Shown here: piece by piece, positions 19,266 to 27,100 of the stretch | Numbering within the stretch: the first letter of the stretch is position 1 | Layout: every line of letters begins with the position of its first letter | Assembly: GCA_963787425.1 (NCBI GenBank) | Contig: CAWBCV010000004.1 | Coordinates: 609,873 to 673,872 of the forward strand | Direction: 5' to 3' | Length of the DNA stretch: 64,000 nucleotides | Origin: AP-15 sp963787425 | GTDB lineage: Bacteria > Pseudomonadota > Alphaproteobacteria > ATCC43930 > CGMCC-115725 | Notes under the pieces: model-generated | Told to the model about the DNA's origin: nothing | Seen by the model: the letters and a program-made list of their open reading frames with translations, nothing else | The model's database searches: none | Position numbers and translations under genes: made by a program

Positions 19266-19476
19266 CTCATGCAATCAAAACCACCCGATTACATGGCTAC
19301 GTTCCAGTTGCCATCAAAACAATTTAGGCTCCGACACCAATACCTTGATGGTGCGGAAAGAGGGATGCTCCGTTTAGCGTGGCCGGCCAAGAGGAGGATG
19401 CAGGACAGCAACGCGACGCAAAAGCTCGCTCTAAACAGGAAGGCGGTCCTCTTCGGTACTGCTTCGTCAGCTTTGA

Positions 19477-20010
19477 TCAGCCCGGTGGGCCGGTGACGAC
19501 GTACGCGACGTTTCCGTCGACGTAACTCCGGGTGAACCACGTCGAGCCACATTGGTAATAGTGAACACCGTTCGCCGCAATCGGGCTTGCCGAACAGGGC
19601 AGGGCGGCCACTGCGGTCGAATACGCGGGGAGGCCGCGACGCCGAATAAGCCACCGCCGCCGTCGTGACCGCCGCCGCGGCGTAGGGGTTATAGTAGGGC
19701 GTGGCCGCCGCCGCCACCGGGTAACCCCCGGCGTAGGCTCCACCCCGTACTACATTAGTGTTGCTTATATTTGTGTTGCCGACGCCAACCGCCCCCACGC
19801 CCGCCGCGCGCCGCCAACACCGACCACACCGGCGCGGCCTGCGCCGACAGCGCCGCCCCCGACGCCGGCCGCGCCCGACGCCGGCCGCACCCGCGCCGGC
19901 GTTGGCGCGACCACCGCCCACCCCTGCCTGGCTCCCGGCGCCGGCGCGGCCACCGCCACCACGTTGAGCCTCCGCGTAGTCGGCCATGAGGAGGTGCAGC
20001 AGGATAGCCA
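19477..20010 (-). CDS. Gly/Ala-rich secreted protein (frameshifted)
   Basis: The N-terminal VICCLAILLHLLMADYAEAQ looks like a signal peptide. It leads into a low-complexity part rich in Gly, Ala and Arg, then GNTNISNTNVVRGGAYAGGY, ATPYYNPYAAAAVTTAAVAY and a C-terminal NGVHYYQCGSTWFTRSYV domain ending in YVVTGPPG. The ending (V.Y.QCGSTW......V.YVV..PP) matches a class of small alphaproteobacterial envelope proteins of unknown function. At least two frame changes occur, one in the repetitive region near 19850 and one near 19640. The exact start is uncertain. Confidence 0.55.
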
Positions 20011-20039
20011 GGCAACAAATAACCTTGCTCCAAGCACGA

Positions 20040-20308
20040 TCGACAAGGATTTCTGAGCTTCCCCGTATGCGAAACCCCTGAGCGAACCCGGTGAACGCCG
20101 AAAATTCCTGGTCAACAACTGCTCCAAAGGTTGCATAAGAGAGCACGACATTACGGAGCACGCGACGATTGCCGCGGGCATGAAATCCTTCTGCGCTCCG
20201 GTGCAGTTGCAGCTTGTTGTTACCGTGGGTTTTCGCGATCGCCTCTCGCTTTTCGTCGACATCCGTCGTTCCTACGAAGGGAAACCTGTCCAGCGGCTTA
20301 ATGTTCAT
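20040..20308 (-). pseudogene. AraC-family regulator, N-terminal domain fragment
   Basis: Starts at ATG 20308 with MNIKPLDRFPFVGTTDVDEK and continues LQLHRSAEGFHARGNRRVL..VVLSYATFGAVVDQEF. This resembles the AraC_binding_2-type cupin sensor domain found before AraC/XylS DNA-binding domains. No HTH follows; the frame runs into the Gly-rich gene instead. An HTH fragment of the same family lies 180 bases away on the other strand. Confidence 0.5.
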
Positions 20309-20490
20309 GCTGATCCCCATTAAAAGCGCGCGCATGCATGGCCCGCTGGCCCGCTACCAAGGCGCGGTTACGGCAGCCCCGCGGCGATAGTCAACAAGCT
20401 GCGCGTAGACGTCTGATATCGTTATCTAAGTCACTGAGCGAAAGGGCGCGGCAGCTGCTATACTAATTGCTCCCGACTGGCTGATGCTTC

Positions 20491-20751
20491 GTGGAAGAGT
20501 TGGCGCAGCGCCTCGACATGAACTCGCGGACCTTGCATCGCTACCTAGCCTGAGACGGAGAGACATTCTCCTCGATCGTCGATGCTGTGCGCATCGATTT
20601 GGCGCGACGTCATGTAGAAGACCAGAACCGATCCTTGAGCGAGGTCTCGGACCTGCTGGGATTCTCGGCGCTGAGCTCGTTTTCTCGGTGGTTCCGGACC
20701 AACTTTGCCTCTAGCCCGATGAGCTGGCGCGCCGGCGGAGCCCGTCGATAA
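20491..20751 (+). pseudogene. AraC-family HTH domain fragment with in-frame TGA
   Basis: 86 codons read EELAQRLDMNSRTLHRYLA, TGA (20551-20553), DGETFSSIVDAVRIDLARRH, LSEVSDLLGFSALSSFSRWF and a TAA at 20749-20751. This is the double helix-turn-helix C-terminus of an AraC/XylS activator (R.LHR.L...G..F......R...A...L, then LLGFS..S.FSR.F). There is no sensor domain upstream on this strand. The TGA sits where homologues have Arg, Ala or Glu, so it is a nonsense mutation. Confidence 0.7.
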
Positions 20752-20818
20752 GAGCCGCCATACTCGCCGGTGTCATAGAAGAGCGCCCCAAGCCTCGGTA
20801 TGGAGGAGCCATCGACAC

Positions 20819-21311
20819 TCAGACGAGATGCGCGTTCTTCAACTGTTCGTCGGTAATCCCGATTGCATTCTCGAGCCGAGCTCCCGACAACTGTCCTCCC
20901 CAAAGTGAGGCTCCGGTGAGATCGGCGTTGTGCAGATTGGCACCCGAAAGATCGGCGTGGTCCAACTTTGCTCTCTGGAGGCTAGCGCAGCTGATCTGCA
21001 TCACGCAGGTTAGCCCGCCACAGCAAGGCCCCTTCCATCTTTGCGTGCCGCAGATTGGCGCGACGCAAGCTAGCGTGATCCAGATCGGCGCCTTGTAGAT
21101 TTGCGTAGCTGAGATCCGCCTCGCGAAGATCGGCGCTCCACAGCGAAAGGCCCTGCAGCTGGGCATGCGAAAGGTCGGCTTTTTCACCGCCTTGCCCACT
21201 GGAGTCCAGCCAGGCACTGTGACCTGTAAGAACCCGTTTCAGCTGGTCGAGCGGCAACTCCCTGAGGATCGGGTGCGCCTTCGAACGATTTCTTGATCCT
21301 TGCTGCTGCAT
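20819..21311 (-). CDS. Pentapeptide-repeat protein (one frameshift)
   Basis: About 163 residues. After a 45-residue charged leader, A(D/N)L-type pentapeptide repeats run through KADLSHAQLQGLSLWSADLR and EADLSYANLQGADLDHASLR. A single-base break near 20995 shifts the frame, after which LDHADLSGANLHNADLTGAS continues to a short tail, NAIGITDEQLKNAHLV. Such repeats fold into a right-handed quadrilateral beta-helix; functions vary and none can be assigned here. It lies just downstream of treY on the same strand. Confidence 0.75.
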
Positions 21312-21356
21312 CTTATTCAGCCCATAAAATTCGCACCAGCGTTTCTGGCCCGAGGG

Positions 21357-24161
21357 TTAGCGATAATCGCTATTGTGCGGCACGAGCACCGCCACCGGCA
21401 TACCTCCCAGTACGGCCGCTACACCGACGCCCTCGCCGCGGCGCTCCAGGACGCGGCCGTCGAAAAGACCGCGCCAATGCGTCTTGCTGCTCGCCGCTTG
21501 CGGCCAGGGGATCTCGGTTCCGGTCCAATCTGGTTCAGCCTCGGAGCGCATGGGAAAGCGCGCAGCTGCAACCACCAGCGCGTCCTCCTCGTCGCAACGG
21601 GCAAAGGCGCAGATCTGGTCGGCTCGGGCACCAGTGGCGATGAGCGGCTCGTATCCTCCCTGTGCAAACAGCTTTGGACTGTCGCGGCGGTGTGCCAGCA
21701 GAGTCGTGATGACGGCCAGTTTGATACGGCCGTCGCGCCAATCTTCGAGCGTATCGAGTATCGCCGTGTGGCGGTTTCGCTCCAATAACGCCGTCACCCC
21801 TTCGAGCAGTTCGATGCGTGTTCTGTAATCGACCGGGCGCCGGTTGTCGGGGTCTACCAGGCTGAGGTCCCAGAGCTCCGCCCCTTGGTAAATGTCCGGC
21901 ATTCCCGGCAGAGTCAGCTTCACCGCGATCTGCACGAGGCTGTTGCAAACGCCGAGTTGGGCGACGCGGTCCTGAAACGGCAAAAATGCGCTGAGGAATG
22001 CATTGGGGCGCGAAGTGTCGAGCGCGTCGCGCACAAAGCCCAGCATTGCCTCTTCATAAGCGGTATTCGGGGATGCCCAGGTAGAGCGCAGCTTTGCCTC
22101 GCGCATCGACTTCACCATTGCCCCTTCGATCCGCTCCGCAAAGAAGCGTATTTGCTCGGGGTCGGGGTTCTCGACGCCGGTCAGCTCAGCAGGCCAGGCG
22201 CCGACCAAGAGTTGGTACAAAAGGTATTCGTCGTTGCGGTCGGGTGGCGCCGTGCCCTCGACGTCGCCGCGGCGGGCGCGCAGAATGCGGCTCCACGCTT
22301 GAACCTGCCGTGCCCATTCCTCAGGCATCTCGGAAAGGACTGCGAGGCGCGCACGGGTGTCTTCTCCGCGCTTCGTATCGTGGGTGGAGGTGCCCAACAT
22401 TGCGTGCGGCCAGCGTTCGGCGCGCTGCGCATTGGCCCGGTGAAAGGCCGCCAATGTCACGCCGAAACGGTCTGGATGCCCGCCGACCTCATTCAATGCG
22501 ACAAAGCGGTTGTAGCGATAAAAAGCCGTGTCCTCGAGCCCTTTCGCCATCACAGGGCCGCTATATTGCTGCACGCGCATCGCCAAGCGGACGACGGACT
22601 GCCGACTGAAGCCGCTGCGCGGCTCGGCCACGAGGTCTGTCGTCAAGAGCCGGTGCAGAAATTCAAAGACGCTCGGATCCAGATCCGTCTCGTTGCGCCG
22701 CGCGTGCGCCAGCGCCCAGTCGATATCGCGCCGGTCCGCTTCGCTCGGCTCGGCAGTACCGTCTACGTAAGTGCGGTACACCGGAAAGCACGCAACAATC
22801 TCCTGCAATGCGCGCTGCAGGATATTGCGCGTGAAGTCAGCGGTCCGCGGGTTCTGTCGCGCAATACGACCCGCGTCGCGGGCGAGTACATTGAGTTCGC
22901 TCGCCATTTCATTGAGCATGATGCGGATCTTGCAGTCGCGGACGATCTCGTCGAAGGCGCGGTGCTCGCCAGCAAAATCAGCATAGGTTTGGGTAAAGCC
23001 TTCTTCGCCGGAGGGGTCGACCAACAATCCGAGCACCAAATTGGCGAATTCGTAACCGGTCGTGCCCTCGACTGGCCAGTCCTCGCTCAATGTCTCGTGG
23101 CGCGCGAGGATTTTTTCGACCACGAGGTAGAAGGGGGTGGGTCCCTCTTCACGAAGGCGCAGCAGATAGCCCTTCGGGTCGAGCAGCCCATCTACGTGGT
23201 CGATGCGCAGACCATCCAGCACTCCATCGCGCAACAGCTCGAACACGAGTCGGTGAGCGTGCTCGAAGAGCTCCGGCAATTCCGTACGCAAGCCGGCGAG
23301 CTCGTTGATATTGAAAAATCGCCGATAGTTTATGTCGTCGGCGGCAACGCGGAAATGCGCCGCACGCCAGTGCTGGTCTTGTATCAATGCGTCCAGCTCG
23401 CGCCAGGTTGCAAGGCGGCCGGGCTCGCCGTTGAGCCGGTTTACCGCCCCTGCAAGCGCTCCCTGCACGTCGGCGCGCTCCCGCGCCAGCGCGCCGAGCT
23501 CAATCTGCAAATCTCTGGCGTGCTGAGCAATGCGCGGGTGCCAGTCCGCGAGACTGGAAAAGGCGTCACCCAGACGCTCGAGTTCCGGGTGCTCGTCGCC
23601 GAGCACGCGAGAGTAATGCAGAGGATTAATCGGCAGCTTGTGTGTGTCGTATGCCCACACAGCGAAGCTGCCGGCCTCCGGGTCGAAACGGAGCACAAGC
23701 TGCCCCGATTCCAGCACCGCCCCGTACTGGTCGCCGAGCAGCGGCACCAGTATTTTGTCATGCAGATACCGCCTATCCGGGTCCCAATCGATATCGAACC
23801 AGCGCGCGTATTCGGACACCGGGCCCCATTCCAGCACGTCGAGCCACCACGGATTATCGGAACCGCCGACCCCCATATGGTTGGGTACGAAATCGAGCAC
23901 CTGCCCGAGACCGCTGTCACGGAACGCCGACACCATGTCGCGGAAGGACGACTCGTCGCCAAGCTCTGGGTTCAGCTGATTGTGGTCTACGATATCATAG
24001 CCATGCGTGCTTCCCGGCCGCGCCTTCAAGTACGGCGAGGCGTAGACGTGGCTGATGCCGAGCCGCGCCAGATAGGGCGCCAGCGCGGCTGCGTCGCGGA
24101 AGCCGAACCCCTTGTGAAACTGCAGGCGGTAAGTCGCCCGGGGGATCGGCGTCTCAGACAT
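21357..24161 (-). CDS. treY: Maltooligosyltrehalose synthase TreY
   Basis: 934 residues from the ATG at 24161 (a TTG at 24179 would add six). TreY, a GH13 enzyme, isomerises the reducing-end alpha-1,4 bond of maltooligosaccharides to alpha,alpha-1,1, giving maltooligosyltrehalose for TreZ. Family features: PIPRATYRLQFHKGFGFRDA at the start, GLGQVLDFVPNHMG, the nucleophile Asp in DGLRIDHVDGLLDPKGY near residue 321, the acid Glu in YLVVEKILA, and the TreY-specific TSTHDTKRGEDTRARL. The start overlaps the stop of the upstream fusion gene by 8 bases (ATGTCTGA), so the two are translationally coupled. Confidence 0.95.
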   Translation of the reverse strand: MSETPIPRATYRLQFHKGFGFRDAAALAPYLARLGISHVYASPYLKARPGSTHGYDIVDHNQLNPELGDESSFRDMVSAFRDSGLGQVLDFVPNHMGVGGSDNPWWLDVLEWGPVSEYARWFDIDWDPDRRYLHDKILVPLLGDQYGAVLESGQLVLRFDPEAGSFAVWAYDTHKLPINPLHYSRVLGDEHPELERLGDAFSSLADWHPRIAQHARDLQIELGALARERADVQGALAGAVNRLNGEPGRLATWRELDALIQDQHWRAAHFRVAADDINYRRFFNINELAGLRTELPELFEHAHRLVFELLRDGVLDGLRIDHVDGLLDPKGYLLRLREEGPTPFYLVVEKILARHETLSEDWPVEGTTGYEFANLVLGLLVDPSGEEGFTQTYADFAGEHRAFDEIVRDCKIRIMLNEMASELNVLARDAGRIARQNPRTADFTRNILQRALQEIVACFPVYRTYVDGTAEPSEADRRDIDWALAHARRNETDLDPSVFEFLHRLLTTDLVAEPRSGFSRQSVVRLAMRVQQYSGPVMAKGLEDTAFYRYNRFVALNEVGGHPDRFGVTLAAFHRANAQRAERWPHAMLGTSTHDTKRGEDTRARLAVLSEMPEEWARQVQAWSRILRARRGDVEGTAPPDRNDEYLLYQLLVGAWPAELTGVENPDPEQIRFFAERIEGAMVKSMREAKLRSTWASPNTAYEEAMLGFVRDALDTSRPNAFLSAFLPFQDRVAQLGVCNSLVQIAVKLTLPGMPDIYQGAELWDLSLVDPDNRRPVDYRTRIELLEGVTALLERNRHTAILDTLEDWRDGRIKLAVITTLLAHRRDSPKLFAQGGYEPLIATGARADQICAFARCDEEDALVVAAARFPMRSEAEPDWTGTEIPWPQAASSKTHWRGLFDGRVLERRGEGVGVAAVLGGMPVAVLVPHNSDYR

Positions 24162-27100
24162 CTTTATTCGTTTCGTCAAAATTCCTGGGGCTGCGCTCGG
24201 CGCGGAAGATTTCGGCGATGTCGACGAAGCGTGGCCGGGCAGCGAGCTCCTCGAGCGTCATCGACAAGCGGCGACGCCAATTCGGGTGCTCGTCCGAAGT
24301 CGCCGGAACATTTACCGGGTCGGCCTCATCGGTCAGATCGTCGATTTGCGCCATTGCCAGAACTGAAGGAGTGCGGGCAAGGAAAGCATGCACTGCCCGT
24401 GCTAGGCTCGGAATGTCAGTCTCTTCGTCGATCGGCAGGAGACCTTCGTTGCGGAGCGCTTTCAAAAGCTGCATCCGATCGCGCTCCCGCATCCGACGCT
24501 GGCGCGAGGCCTCGCCCGGCTCGGGAAAGAGGCCGAGCTCTTCCTTCAGATCGAGATCGCGCGCTTCCCACCAGCCGCGCAGAGTCGGCAGATCGTGGCT
24601 TCCGACGACGGCCAGAGCCTGGGCCGGATAAGCGGACGGCGGCAGAAAGCCGCCGGTCTGCGGCTCCTGCTCGAAATACAGCACGCGGTATGAAAGGATG
24701 TTTGCCTCCGCCATCTGCTCGCGGAAACCCTCGGGAACCGTACCAAGGTCCTCGCCGACGATCATGCATTCGTGACGATGGCTCTCAAGCGCGAGAATGC
24801 CGATCAGATCCTCCATCGGATACCCGACATAGGCGCCGGCAGAGGGTTTCTCGCCCTGCGGCACCCAATAGAGGTGCCGCAGCCCCATCACGTGGTCGAT
24901 CCGCAACCCGCCTGCATGGCGCATATTGGCGCGGACGAGCTCAATGAAGCTGCGGTATCCCTCTTCACGCAATGCGCGCGGATGAAACGGCGGCAGCCCC
25001 CAGTTCTGGCCGGCAGGGTTGTGGACGTCCGGCGGCGCACCGACCTGGGCCCCCGATACCACCGCTGCAGTATCGGCCCAGGTCTCGGCGCCGGAGCGGT
25101 CGGCGCCGACTGCGAGGTCGCGATAAAGGCCCACGACCATGCCCCGGCGCTTAGCAGCAATTGCTGCGGCGCCAAGCTGCTCGTCCGCGACCCATTGCAG
25201 CCATGCGTGGAAATCCAGCCGATGCTGGTTCTCCGCCGCGAAGCGTGCGACCGCGGGCGATGCCGGGTCGCGGTACTCCTTCGGCCAGCCATGCCAATCG
25301 GCCCGCGAAGCATCCTGGTTGGCGAAATGCTCGCGCAGCGCCAAAAAGATGCAATTTCGCTGCAGCATCTCGCCACCTTCGCGCCGGAACGCCTCGAAGG
25401 CGCCCCATCGGGCAGGATCCACCACGCCGCGGCAGACATTGAACAACTTTTCCAGGACGGAAAACTTGATCGCGGAGACCTCGGCATAATCCACCAGGTG
25501 CCTTGCGCGGCAGGCTTCGACCCTGTGCCGGAATCCCTCGGAGGCGATCAGGTCCCGGATCTCCGGGCAGTGCTCCATCTCGGGGAGCGCAGTCGCATCG
25601 ATGTTGAGAATGTTGAGCAACAGACGGCTCTCCGGCGAATACGGACTGGCGTGCTCGGGATCGTCGGGGAACATTGCGTGCAAAGGATTGAGGCCGATCA
25701 CGTCGGCTTTGTGGTCGGCTGCCAGTTCCACCAACCGGCGCAGGTCACCAAAATCACCAATGCCCCAGTCGGTGTCCGAGCGCAGCAAATAGAGCTGTGC
25801 GGCGATGCCCCACAATCGCCGACCCTCGTCAAATCCCGGAGGCAGCCAGCACCTGCCGGGGGTGACGACGAGGGTCGTCGACGCATTGTCCGGTTCAATC
25901 ACAAGCTGGTGATAGCCCCAGGGGAGCTCGCCTTCGAGCAGCAGCCGACGGCGCTCCCGCGTTACGCCGTCGAAATTGCGGGCACCGATCAGCTCGAGGT
26001 CGCCAAATTTGATGCGCCCGGTTCGCTCGATGCCAGTCTCCAGGCTAAGACGCCACGTGATTTCGGGGGTGCCGGCCGGGAGGACCACCTCAATAGCGCG
26101 AGCCTGGGCATCTGCCCGCGCTACCTGCGCAGTAGGAAGGGGGCGCAGCCACTCGGCCCGGTCCAGCTTCTCGAGCGCAGCCCGCGCCTGCAACTCGTCG
26201 GCCGCTTCGGCGCCCATCGCAGTCAATAGGCTGCGCTTGGTTTCGTCATTGGTCTCCACAATCTCGCCCTTAGCGTTGCGAAATTGGGGCTCGATGCCCA
26301 TGCGTTCGGCGAGTTCGTCCAGGGCACTACGGCCGGCCTCCCTTTGGGCATCTTCTTCGATAGACCAGCGAACCGCCCAAGCATCAAAATTACCATCTTC
26401 GCGAACCTCACCCTCCTGCCACAGCACGCTGCCGGCTTCGACCGGAAATCCGGTTGCCGGTCGTGCTGCGAGGTTGGCGGCCAATACCAGCGTATCGCCT
26501 CCACTAAGCTGCCATCGGACAACAACCGCGCCATCGCCCAGCACCTCGTACTGCCCGCTGGCGCCGATCGCCGGCAAGCGCGGCACGATCTCGGCATGCC
26601 GAACGGTCAGCACCCGGCAATACCATCCGAGCCATTCCTTATGCGGCGCCAGCACCCGATCCCCCCAGCCTAGCTTGGCGGACGCGAATGTCTTCTCGGC
26701 CATCGGGTCGGGGATGCGCTCACGCATTTCCGGATCCCGGAACTCCGGGAAGCGGGCAAACTCCTCGCGCCGGCCCTGGCGCACCGCATCGGCCAGCTCC
26801 GGCCCGAAATCGCAGAAGAAGGGAAAAGGCTGCGCCGCACCCCACTCCTCGCCCATGAACAGCATGGGAATCTGCGGCAGCAGCAGATAGACCGCCGCAA
26901 TCGCGCGTACTGCTTCGGCCGGTGCGAAATCCGTAACCCGATCGCCGAATGCCCGGTTGCCGACCTGGTCGTGGTTCTGGATGAAGGCGACAAAAGCACT
27001 GGGCGGCAGGTCCGCGCTCGGCACGCCTCGCTGGCGGCCGCGATAGGGCATCAGTTCGCCTTGAAACGCGAAGCCCTCTGCGAGAGCGCGGCCCAGCTTC

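Noticed and set aside
20551..20553. In-frame TGA in the AraC HTH fragment as a selenocysteine codon
   Set aside because: It lies in a DNA-binding helix linker, not a Cys position, and the gene is only a fragment.
21885..24947. A 1020-codon open frame on the + strand, and others at 24772-26229 and 27586-29463
   Set aside because: All lie antisense to treY and the trifunctional gene, whose catalytic motifs are intact.
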